Of a DNA stretch of 64,000 bases, positions 1-10,880 are shown in pieces. The DNA is from Branchiostoma lanceolatum. Taxonomy: Eukaryota > Chordata > Leptocardii > Amphioxiformes > Branchiostomatidae. The position numbers were made by a program, and so were the translations under genes. The stretch is from NCBI RefSeq assembly GCF_035083965.1, contig NC_089732.1:7875383-7939382 (forward strand). The letters run 5' to 3'. The notes beneath the pieces are model-generated. The model searched no databases and had not been told where the DNA came from. It worked only from the letters and a program-made list of their open reading frames with translations. Every line of letters begins with the position of its first letter. Position 1 is the first letter of the stretch.

Positions 1-2833
1 CGCCAGCCCAGGTTAAGAGTGCGTCCACCAAAATATAATATGGGGGGGGGGGGAGCGCCGAAGGCGCGACCCGACCGCCGAAGGCGGTTGCAATTTAGGG
101 GGGTCCGGAGGGATTCTCCCCCGGGAAATTTTGGATCTTCAAGCCTTCAGAAACGCAATCTCCCGCATTTTCAGAGACAAATCATGCGATTGAGAGTGGT
201 TGTTAGTGGGCCCTTTACCGCCGCCATTGTCATTATCGGTGGCAGTGCTAACGAGAACGACCCAAAAATGTGCTTTTCAAAACGAAGGAAATCGGTAGAT
301 TATGTTGTCACCCGTTGTTGTTTACTTCTAACACATTGTTTTACTTCTATATTCGTGTTTTGAGGTACGTAGATACCGACCAAGTTTGATAATGAGCATG
401 GAAAATACTATTTAAGTCTTTGATTAGTTTGATAAAACCGGCTATCAGTTTTCATTTTATGTTCGATCGTTTGTTCTCGACCGGAGAGTTCGTTTTTATG
501 TCACTAACACCGGTAGTTCTCGTGAACGTTACTAACAGGAAAAGGTAAGTAAACATGAGCTTACAAGTAATTTTCACAAGCACGCCGTAATTTATTAAAA
601 AAAACATAACGTTCGTAACGTTACCGAGTACGAGACTAGTTGATTATCGGACGATATGCGATAAGTATAGAATCCATTTGTCGGTCAAAGAAGCATAAAT
701 TACCGTCACAAAAGTGAACATGATATCCAGGCCGGTTCAATGTTGGGTCGATCCTAGAAAATCAATGATCATCCAGTGGCAAAATCGTAGCTGCAAGGCA
801 AACAGTCCTACAGGCGACAGCCATGGAAAAGAAAGTTGTGTCTCTACAGAAAAGCCGTGCGTGCTTCGGCTCCCAGTGACGACTCTCCATGCTTTCTTCA
901 TCCTGTACGTACAGACGAAGCCACTTAATTGCACCTCGGATAAACGCACCTTCCATTTAATTGCACCAAATCCCAATATCCAAAACCGGTTCCCATTCAC
1001 TGCATTGTTAGTGACTCCGCATATCTGCACCGCGCACGGTCACCAATGCCGGATAACTGCACCAATTTTTTTCAAAAATCCTCTACAAGTTAACGGAAAA
1101 GGTGCGCTCAAATCGGCAAACGCGGTACAAATGAGCCGATACCTGCCGGTGTAAAGGCGCAATACCGCCAATATGTTTAAAACTGTTTTGAGTAACAAAA
1201 CAAGGCGGTCTCAATTGGCAGCTACGTTGATAGGAATCGTATGGGAGGTCCCGGGCGGGTCACCCGTAATCAGTAACCAAGTTTTAGTTTCAATTCCTAG
1301 TTTCATGGCGGTACATGATTTACGTAAATCGACAACTGCACTCTACGTAATGTAACACAGAAACTGTTATCCCATGTGTGGCATGACGATGTTTCAGAAT
1401 GCCTCCCCTGTAACATTACGTGTGTTGTAATGCGGTAGATCGAATGGAAAAATTCAAAAAATGCAAAATCAAAACAGGTTCGTAGTCATTTCTTTATCTG
1501 TCATAAAGGGTCAATAAATAAAGTTAATAACTGAATAATTTCGTCTGTTTTCTTTGTGCTAGTGTTTCTGACTAACAATACACCCCCTCGCCCATGGTGG
1601 TGCGGTCCAGCTGGGCATTTCGCATAATTGCACCAGCCGGATAATTGCACCAAAAACGCTGACAAATGGGTGGTGCAGTTAAGCGGATTCTACTGTACCA
1701 TTCTTTTTTTCCTAGATGTACGTAAAACTATGCTCATACTCGTGCAGTCATACTGCGAGCCAGAGATCAGGTCTTTGCGTCAATTTTCCAATAGCAAATT
1801 GAACGAAATCGCGACACAACTTTTGACAAGATGGCTGCACTGAGGTGTGCTCACCGCATCGAAACGTAAAAGAGGGAAATCACGATCACATTGTAAGTTG
1901 ATAAACACAATGACATGTGTCTATATAAAATCGAAGGATTAAAAGAAGTTGGGTGTGATTTTAGTGAATTGTATTAGTTTCTGGGACATACATAATTTTT
2001 TTCATGTATCCATGTGCTTGCCGTGTGCTTTGTTACGTTGTGATGCTATCATCCTTCAGGCGTTTCATGATCATGTTTGGCGCGAACCTTTCGCCTGAGC
2101 TCGTCCCAGTTTATGATCAAGATATAAACGGCTTGTAAAATACTAATAGAGCCGCAAATATCTGTATGACTGTCATTAAAAAAGTACAATGAGGGCAACA
2201 ACACGATATTTAGAGGCGCTCCTTGTTCGAGTGAATCTTGTGAACTGGCCCCGCGGCCGTAGGACCGTCGGCACTTCACTGAACTTCGGATCTTAGAGCT
2301 TACGGGGCGTGTCTCACTGGGGCCAGGGCCGCCCGGCGTGAGTTTGATGTTTTAAGGCGTGCGGTGCTCCGCCCCTGGCCCTGGACTGCTAACAATGCGT
2401 AACAGAGAGCCCTGGAAGTACATCGTAGGCTTCTTTCTTACTAAATGAGCGGTTGTTCTAAGATTCTAGTTCCACTTGTGACAGAAATTAGCCTCCCTTC
2501 AAAATTTTGTTTGGACGCACTCAGCCCAGCTGAGTGCGTCTTTTCCAAAAAAAGTGCGTCCAAAGACGCACTGAGGTATGCCTGGCGGGAACGCTGCGAC
2601 AAACTAAAACAGATATATCACCAATTATGATAACATGACACTGTTATAATACCTTTTGCAGACTATTCAAAATATCATTAAAGACTTTTTTACACACTTG
2701 GTAATCCTTCAACAAGTAAAAACATCATCTTAGACACTAGATCCAACAAAAAAAGGCATCATATTGGTGAATGTAAGTCCTGAATTTAAGGTCAAGGTGC
2801 ACAGGTTAAGGTTCATAGGTCCTAGCAACTGAC
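1..2833. other. Left-edge intron of NUP155 / repeat-rich sequence
   Basis: No coding exon was found here. The next NUP155 exon (the part following the residues METQ) should lie further left, so the interval is probably one long intron, at least 2.8 kb. It holds a G-run at about 43-53 flanked by GC-rich repeat-like sequence, a block of recurring AATTGCACC-type motifs (929-1,680), and a GC-rich imperfect inverted repeat near 2,320-2,390 (GGCCAGGGCC against CCTGGCCCTGG). Short ORFs here have no recognisable protein features. Confidence 0.5.
929..1680. repeat. Dispersed repeat block with recurrent TAATTGCACC motifs
   Basis: The motif TAATTGCACC or GATAACTGCACC/GATAATTGCACC occurs near 929, 961, 1,051, 1,626 and 1,640, with related GGATAAACGCACC and GTGCAGTTAAGCGG variants. 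The motif repeats irregularly rather than in strict tandem. It looks like fragments of one or two mobile-element copies; I cannot assign a superfamily. Confidence 0.35.
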
Positions 2834-5800
2834 CTGTGTCTCCATGAGAGGGATCTGGAAGGGGAAAGTGTCCGTACTCAGACACCACAACATGTCCGAG
2901 TCTTCCGCCTGAGAGGAGGCCAGCAGGGTGGAACCTGTAACAGAAGAACAGTGAGGTACATGTTAGTAGTATGTAGTAGTATGTGGCTGAATAACCTTTT
3001 GGTGGTGGCAGAACTGGCTTCATACATTGACAATTAACCTGAACTGAGGATGTTATAATCAAAAGTGAATTTTTCTCTGGGCATCTTCTGGCAATTCTAG
3101 TTTCTGTCAGTTTTAGTTTTTGTTTCTGTCAATTTCAGTTTCTGTCAACTTTATTTCACACTTAAGCAAAGCGTGAAGACTAGCCGACTGCTGCCCACCA
3201 GTGTCAGGGAACCTTGCAGCATTGTAATCAAATACTGGATACTACTACTACTACAACTTTACACTGCACATTAACTTGTAAGGATCCTCCTTACTATGAT
3301 TTATCTTTTTGTATGGGAAGGAACTATAACTCTGTTCCAATGCTATTCACCAACATATATGGCCCTGTTGGTCAATATTGACCATGGTAAAATCTTTATT
3401 CACATCAGCCCTACAGCCAAACTAAACAACTATGTCTCTACCTTTCCCATAGAAGGCAGAGTGGATGTTGGTTGGTCTCTGTGGTGCAGCGGTAGCAGTA
3501 AACCCAGGAGGCAGCCGGACGTGCACCAGGGCCAGGATACTGGGGCGGGCCTGGGGCTGGTTAAAGTAGCTGGTGGTAAAATACATCCTCACTCCTGGAG
3601 AAACAACAATACAAACATGTTAGGATACACCAAAAGGGATCTTTAGGTGGAAGTGAAAGAATTTTGGTACAAATTTGATTTTTGTACAGACAAAATTTTT
3701 ACAACATCGATTGAGGCTAGACATCCAGGACTGGTAATGAAATACGCAAAATAGCAGTTACAACTTTTCGTCAATGACACTGACGAAAAGTAGTGGATGC
3801 TACTTGAAACATCTGACCATTTCCAAAATCATATCCAGCTACTTGTCGATGAGTAACTACTATTTGGCATGAAATTATTACAAATTCGGCTTTAACCTTC
3901 TCCCTGCTGAAGTAGCCTTATGGCACCAAATTTGCATTGGTTACAGAGTTAGGCAGCAAGGAGAAGGTTAAACTACATCAAAACAAGAAAACTTTGCAAC
4001 CTGACCTGTTTGAGTGATGGCTACCAGGTGTACGTTGGTGGAGTCTGTATTTGGAACAGCGGAGATGTGCACGATGGACTTGAAGTTGGACCTGTCAATG
4101 GAACTGTAGGAACAAAACATTTTTGTCAAAATAGGTTACATCACAGTAAAAGGGTCTGTGTCACACAAGTCCTCTTGTCATAAGAAACGTTTCATAACCT
4201 CTATTGTTTAACTATAAGGTGAATCTCCCAGAAAAGTACAAGGCTTTCCACACCTACTGTAATACTTCGTCTAACTTGACAACCAAAAGAATGTAGAAGA
4301 CAACGCTCCTCACATAAGTCAACATTATTATCAGTCGTCGTGTTTATGCCCTGTTAGGGTTATAACGCCCCCTTACGGGACGACATACCCTTTCGTTGGC
4401 TGATACAAGATGGGGATGCACCAGGTTTCCCGTCCGTTCCATTAGAACTTACATTCATATTGTGCATAGGTGGCATTAACAATGCCTTTTTGAAACTTTA
4501 AGTACCTGGCAATCCTTGCTGCGTACTGTACAATAGTGGACTGGTTCATCCAGGAGACACGCCCCATGGCTGTGCCATCAGCACCAAGGTCAAACACCTC
4601 CAGAGTGCCCTTCTCAGTCCGCGTGTACAGAACATGACGGCTATTGTCTACTTCAATCTGTACTATGGGGTCTACAAAAAGGAGGGAATCTGTCAGAGGG
4701 GTACAAACAGCTTGGTAGAGGAAATAAATACAGAGATTACAATATACTGTACAACAAGTTGGTTTTTGAGTAGTTTCTCTTACTAGCCACTAAGCTTGGC
4801 CCTATATGCATTGTATACGTGCTAGGTGAATTGGGGTACATTGTAAAAGGAATGTGGTTCAAAACAGGTATTGACATGTGCAAGATACACACACAAGCAG
4901 ATTTTGGAAGAAAAAAATTGCTTTAATAGTTTTTTCTGTCACATTCCCTTTTCCATAGTCTGCTTTGTAAAAAACAAAATTGAAGATGACCCATTGAATT
5001 CTCTTAAACTTAACAAGAGTCCGTAGGACACAATTCTCCGTGAAGTATTTATAGTATGTACAAGTATTGACCCACACAAATTGCATCTCTGCTCAGTCCA
5101 AGTAGTGTTTTAGAGCAAGTAAAGAAAAAGTGTTTGTTTATCTTTTTCTTTCAATACAGGAGTGGTCAACCTGCTGAAAAGTATGTTTTTACAGCATGGC
5201 ATAGATGGGATCTAGAAATTCCGGGAAAAGTCACAAAGTTAGATCTAGATGGCCCCTTTTCAATTATCAACGAACCATTCAGCCTTACAACTAAGATGTA
5301 TCAGAAATCACAAATATGCAGTAAATCCTCTTTCCACAATTTATTGCAGGCCGGCCTGATCTATAGCTATCAAGCTACATGTATTTGCAATAACAAAGGC
5401 TAATTTATATTATCGTAACATTTCACGAAGGTCAAAGGTCACCGGATCTAACCACCCGGAAGTGACACTGGCGCACGCACTTTTCTGAGATATATTTCTC
5501 AACAATCTTTCATCCCCTGCGTAAACTTTTTACATTGTCACAGCCTCCGTATTATAAACTACAAGTGTGGTAAGTTTGAAGGTCCAGAGATTTGCCATTT
5601 TCACACTGTGCGTAAAAATGCATCGTCCGTCCCGTGCGCACATACTCAGTATGCGAGTTGCGAGGGACACGGCATACTTAATACACAGACTGGAGGTCAC
5701 TCTGCAGTCTGTTCGCAGCTAAAACTCACAATTCCCGTTGCCGCATTGGCATGTAACTTGGTATTTCGTTTGCTAGGTTGCGTGTGGTGATGCAGGTTGT

Positions 5801-8800
5801 CTATTTTTCAATGTAACAGTGACTATACGATCACAGCAAGTAAGGAAGATTTATACCCCGTATCTGCCTGAAGTATTCCAGTCATGCATAACGGATTATA
5901 ACATGGTCCCTATGGCAGGGCAGTGGGACATAGCATTAATTATAGGGGTGCAATTACGATATTGGATTGACGTTTAAAGTGGTTATGGTGTAACAAAGCT
6001 ATTGTGCATCACCACGCCGAACCAGGCAAACGATATGCCAAGTTACACACCAGTGCAGGAACGGGATCGTGAGTTATAGCTGCGAACGCGCAAACAAATG
6101 CATTCCCAATACTCCCAGAAGGAGGTCATCCTCCTTCCCGGAGTAATAACAGATTCAGTCTTTCCTGCCCACTGACACATAATTCTGTCTCCAATATTAC
6201 GATGTTTAGCAACATACCTTCCTCAGAGAATGAGAATGTGAGGAAGGAAGGCACCAGGAAGGACAGGGTACTCGTGGAGTGGTTCAGCTTCTTACAGCGC
6301 CGACTGAACCAGCCTTCCTCTGCCTGGAACAACAAACAACAACATAAACACACTTTCACTGCCAACAACAAAAGAACCTATAAGCCAAAAATATTTACTC
6401 AAGCAACTGGATAAAATTTTGCTTGAGTAACTATTAGCTGGATGTCTAACCTTCATTGACATAAAAGAACCTATACAAGAGGCATTGTCTAGTCTTTTTC
6501 AATGATGAATAATCAATCAATACTAGTATAGAGTTCATTCTGGGTCACCATTGTATTCATTAGCAAGACTTTAAAAATGTACCATTGAGTTATAAAACTC
6601 AATAAGCCGCAGCAATGTTTGAGTTAAAGAAGAGAAATCTAGCAAAATCAGGAGCAAAATGGAGCACATTAGAAATTTAAATAATATCAAGTTTCCATCT
6701 AACTAACAAACAAAGAAACAGTCAAATCAGGAGTAACCAGGAAGAGAGTCTTCATTGGAATACAGTGTTCATGTCGTAACAATATTTGAAGACATACCTA
6801 GTCAAATAGTCTGGCAAAGACTTAGGAACTTAAACTCGATGGAGATTTTTCTCCAAAGAAAGACTTCTGTGCCTTACCTGGTAGACTATTTCATACAGGC
6901 ATCCATCCTTCCCAGCCAGGAAGATCCGTCCCTTGTCTGTTCCCACCACACTCAGTATGTAGGTGTTGTCAGAGGGGATGGAGAACAGGGGATCTGGTAA
7001 CAGGTGCATCTCTGCATACTGACTCCCAGGTGCTGCGCCTGTGAACATAGAATCACCTGGATCACATGCATGGCAACCTGTAACGTTTGATTCCAGCTAC
7101 ACAATTCAAATAAGATAATTATCAAAGCATTGAACGACTTCTATCTTTCAAAAAGAAAATTAATTCTTCAACTGTTATTGAGTTAAAAGAGACATAAGAA
7201 TGTACAATGCAAACTCAACATGGTTGGAAGATTGAATTCTTAAAAAAAAGATGGACTTTCAAAAGAAAGGCAAAAGATACACGACTATCTAAGAGTAAGA
7301 ATCTAGTCTCTATTGTAGGATTTAATATATTTGTAGATGCTTGGGAAAGTATGGTACCTTCAGGAGAGTTGGCAAAGCTGACCCCCAGGAGAACAATGTC
7401 CACTGGAGTGGTCAGGCACAGGAGGAACTTGATGTGTGGCTGGAATATACCTGGATATGTGTGTGGAGTAAAAATACAGGTTTAAGTACCGGTAAAGTCA
7501 TTAGCAGTGGAGCCTAAACTCTCAAAGAAATATTTCCAGCTTACTTTTCATCTGAATAGCATGACCAATGACAAAGACCAAGTCTAAAATCAATAAAACA
7601 TGACCCAATTTCCTATTGTAACATAATCATATCAGTCTCATTTTAATCATAAGTGTTGAACCTATTCTGTGACATACGAGAGTATGACAACCTCCATCAT
7701 CTGAATCTGATTCACCATCTCCGGTTATTTGTTTGGTGTCTTATCAATTCTCAGTCAAACTCACCTGGTTTTGGTTTGACCAGACCTGCACTAAGAATGG
7801 TTTCATTTAGTCCATCAAAGTAGGCCAGGTCACTCCTGTAAGAGGAAAAAAAGACAAAAGTCAAATCAAAGTGCACCTTCTCCAACCAATGAAGCCATTG
7901 TTTCATAAGATCACAGATCACCAATCATGAATTCTTGCAGTTGCAGCTCAAATTTGAAACAAATTCAAGCTGACTTTTGGAATCATCATTATAAATGCTT
8001 CATTATTAATATTATGTCAGGTATTGATTTAAAAAGTGGAACTTACCCGTCCTCATAGTTCCACACGAAGATGTCGCTGTCGATAGTCAGCCACGCCCTG
8101 CTGATCTCAGGGAACACTCCCATCATGCAATTGCACTGCATGCCTACAAAAGTCTGGTTAAGGAAGTCGAAACTGCTAGTCTACTTCAGCACTACATGTT
8201 TTTGAGAGCATAAACACATGACGTTGTTGATATTAAAAAATTATTTCTATAAAAGAATCCTACAGCTACTTATTTGATGTTTCTACAATCTAGATATGAT
8301 GTACTAATTTCGTGATTTGTCCGAGACTGGCTGCTTGATTTTTTTGTAAGCTACTAGTCAGTGCTCTAGCCAGTGCCAGTTTTGCCGTAAATTTACAGGA
8401 AACTTTGCTGCGTGTTACGGAAAATATTCAAAACCAATCCGTAAACCTTGACGGACAAAAATCGAGAGAAATAGACAGGCAAAGATCTCATGAAAAGAAG
8501 CGAAGTTTGAAGGGAAGTCGATTCAGGACATTTCTATCTTCCACCGGCGACAGGTGACAACCCCAAGGTGGCTGTATACCAAACAAACGGAGGCACGCAG
8601 GTTGCCAGTGGCGTCGTGCACCCCCCTCCCCACTACCAGTGCCCCACCACAAATTATTCTGGCCTTCGGCGCTCGATATGTTAGGTTTATACAAAAATTT
8701 TGGGCTTACAAAATTAAATTTCAGGCTGGCTAGAGCCCTGCTACTAGTTTTTCTATACTAGATAAAACCATTTTCCACACGTTGAAGGATACGGCTGAAC

Positions 8801-9729
8801 TGTTCGACCAGCTCAGGTGGGAGGGGAACCCTCCTGACAGGGCTGAGGAGAGGCAGGTTACCCAGGGCTCGGTGGTACGTGGACAGGACAGGGTAGTCCA
8901 GCTCACTCACTCCACTCATGCTCGGCGCTCCTGTGGAACAGAACATTCAGAACCTACTGTTAATATCCTGATCATTCTTTTCACTTCAATTACACACCGC
9001 ATCAGTTAGATCATGACCTACCGTCACATACGTGACACGTATGTCATTATCTAACTGATTGCGCACTGTCTCCTGGCTCTATATTGTACACCACACTTCT
9101 TTTGTAGACAGCTTGACTTTTTGATTTTGACTTCAATGTCAATTGTCCTGTTATGTAATTTACTTGTTGGTGTTTTTTTGTTGTTTTGTTTGTTAAATTT
9201 ATTTTTTTTCACTTTTGGACAGACAAGGATGATGTGGTAGTGCACTCAATTTCTTTGTTACTTATTTCACCAGTGCCACATACAGAGAACAATAACCCAT
9301 TTTTACACCTGGGTGGGGTGAGGAAAGTCGTATTAAGAGCCTTACCCAAGGGCAAAACATTGGTGGGGTCTGGGGAAGCGACCCCGGGACCACTGGGATC
9401 TGGGCCGAACACCCTGCCGTCACGCCACACGACCCCATGATTCGCTTGTTGGAATTATATTTCCCATAGCATTGTTTTGTGTGTCATTGTCACCAAACCT
9501 AGCTCTTTTCAATAGATGCAGGCATTGGGCAGCCGCACCATTGGGTAAACTGTATTCTATGAGGTATTGAAACAAACAAATAAGAATCACCATGTGAGGA
9601 GACCCTCAGCAGGTCTGATAAGTCTCCATACTGCCTGTCAGCTATGATGTTCCTGTCAATCTGTTTCCCAGCAGCCTCCAGGGCTTCTTGTGCCGACACC
9701 CCTGCTCCACCCAGTCCAAGTGATGCCAT
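2834..9729 (-). CDS. nup155: Nucleoporin NUP155, 5' part (11 coding exons, partial)
   Basis: Scaffold nucleoporin of the inner ring of the nuclear pore complex. Exons (minus): 9729-9591, 8930-8793, 8143-8047, 7835-7765, 7450-7358, 7038-6878, 6323-6218, 4671-4506, 4091-4006, 3594-3442, 2934-2834. All have GT/AG borders and consistent phase, giving 437 residues, about the first third of a ~1,390-residue protein. The start is [10 protein letters not shown], followed by the family's QEALE..GKQIDR helix. Diagnostic strings are [39 protein letters not shown] and [10 protein letters not shown], all in the N-terminal beta-propeller. The gene continues beyond the left edge. A 5' UTR exon lies upstream (about 10,420-10,285; acceptor 6 bases before ATG). 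It is head-to-head with SKP2. No breaks were seen. Confidence 0.95.
3709..3840. repeat. Modular MITE-like repeat, copy 1 (with hairpin)
   Basis: Starts with TAGACATCCAGG...AATACGC, continues through a hairpin (CTTTTCGTCA / TGACGAAAAG), then GAAACATCTGACCATTTCC and a CAGCTACTTG...GAGTAACT segment. The same modules recur at 6,394, 14,995, 23,634, 29,731, 40,763 and 42,573. Confidence 0.55.
3891..3972. repeat. 82-bp terminal-inverted-repeat element, copy A
   Basis: Begins TTTAACCTTCTCCCTGCTG and ends with its near-perfect reverse complement (18 of 19 positions). The interior carries TTGGTTACAGAGTTAGGCAG. Four more copies lie in this window (12,969; 15,976; 24,531; 38,966). It is too short to code and is non-autonomous. 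Confidence 0.75.
5711..6087. repeat. Inverted-repeat element in NUP155 intron
   Basis: The left arm (5,711-5,796, beginning GTTCGCAGCTAAAACTCAC) is matched imperfectly but clearly by the reverse complement of the right arm (6,005-6,087). About 210 bases lie between. Flanking sequence out to about 5,620 and 6,120 may belong to the same element. It has no coding capacity; probably a MITE or foldback element. Confidence 0.65.
6394..6470 (-). repeat. Modular MITE-like repeat, copy 2
   Basis: Contains ACTCAAGCAACTGGATAAAATTTTG and, inverted, GCTGGATGTCTAACCTTCAT, the two end modules of the family described at 3,709. Lies in a NUP155 intron. Confidence 0.55.
9283..9437 (-). mobile_element. tRNA-derived SINE, minus strand
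   Basis: On the minus strand an A-box-like TGGCGTGACGGCAGGG and a B-box-like GGGGTCGCTTCCCC form a tRNA head. The body follows: TTCCTCACCCCACCCAGG, then TGTAAAAATGGGT. The body matches the SINE at 14,474 although the heads differ. Inserted in the first coding intron of NUP155. Confidence 0.75.
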
Positions 9730-10284
9730 GTCTGTCTGAAATGAAATGTATAGCTTAATTTTCTAGACATATTTTGAGATACAAATGGTAATCATGAATT
9801 CTGTAATCCTTGAAAGGTCTTAATTTCCTTGAAACATTTTACTAGACGTGATGTGATATGGACAGCAAATGGTAAAATAAGGTTATAATGTAACAATTTT
9901 CTGTCACGTCTATATATTCAAATAACGTTATCACATGTTCTTCAAGAAAATAAAGATCACAGCAAGTTTTGAGATTAACATGTCACCAACATAATTCATA
10001 TGGCACATGCAAGTGCATTCAAAATTTCAAATCTTAATTTTCTCTACAAAATGCCTAAGCACCGGAATAATGTATCACTTTGCTTAGACTTTTATCCAAG
10101 AGCCATCAGGAAAATCTAGAGGTACACCAATTCAGCGGTTAACTTATACAATTCATTTAGATCATAAATATTTTTCAGGTGCAACGTTACTTTCACTTTT
10201 CAACATCATTGTCTGTAAAAGCTTTGCCTTTTATTCTTTCTCTTCAAAGAACGCATTAAACTAAAACTGAAAAAAGGCACATAC

Positions 10285-10425
10285 CTTTCCAATGAAACAC
10301 GTAGTCTATCGGATCCCTTAAACGTCGCAACAAATGTCAACTTCTCGAGTAAACGCTGTGAAAACCCAGAAAAACTAAATTTTGAAAATTCAATCTAACT
10401 GGAAGCAGCCATTTTGCCCGCCATG
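10285..10425 (-). other. nup155: NUP155 5' UTR exon
   Basis: On the minus strand a good donor (GGAAAG then GTATGTGCC) ends at 10,285. The coding exon has an acceptor (TTCATTTCAG) just before its ATG, so the 5' UTR is split. The upstream end is estimated from the promoter motifs at 10,405-10,435, not seen directly. Confidence 0.6.
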
Positions 10426-10880
10426 TGTTACGTCAGCACTTCTGCGCAGGTCAGTACGCAGCTTTGGACCATTCAAATGACGGGGAAAAGATACATTATA
10501 ACTCTAATAAAAGTACAACAAAACTTAGTAAAGTTGAATATAAAAAGTAAAATCAAGACAAATGAAGTATATCCTAATTTTGCAATCTCCAAGAGATTGA
10601 TTACAAATGCGACGATCATTTACATTTGAATGCTATACATTTTAATCACCTTTATATGAGTAGAATCGTCCAAACTGAAATTGTATGCAAAGCCATATAT
10701 CATATCATCACTAAACAGAAGATGCTGAATATTCATAGTTTCTATTAGTTACATACGTTGGTTTATGTGTTGTTCTTGTTTAGTGGATGGAAAACGAAAA
10801 TATTGGACATTTCCGGAAAGTTCAATGAAAGCGGAAATGACGTCATGTCCAACTCACCAAATTTGGGCGAAGATGGCGGC
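10405..10880. promoter_or_regulatory. Bidirectional NUP155/SKP2 promoter
   Basis: The two start regions face outward from about 450 bp. On the NUP155 side are a YY1-like AAAATGGCTGC (minus, 10,405-10,415) and a CRE-like TTACGTCA (10,428-10,435). On the SKP2 side are TTCCGGAAAG (ETS-type, about 10,811-10,820), GCGGAAAT (10,831-10,838), a perfect CRE TGACGTCA (10,838-10,845) and a perfect YY1 consensus AAGATGGCGGC (10,870-10,880) that contains the SKP2 start codon. There is no TATA box. This arrangement is typical of housekeeping divergent promoters; the direction of activity is inferred. Confidence 0.7.

Noticed and set aside
19-363. 114-codon plus ORF at the left edge
   Set aside because: Begins in a G-run and GC-rich repeat sequence; composition is repeat-like and there is no family resemblance.
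2730-3062. 110-codon minus-strand ORF
   Set aside because: Overlaps the NUP155 exon 2934-2834 in the wrong frame; the true frame reads [13 protein letters not shown].
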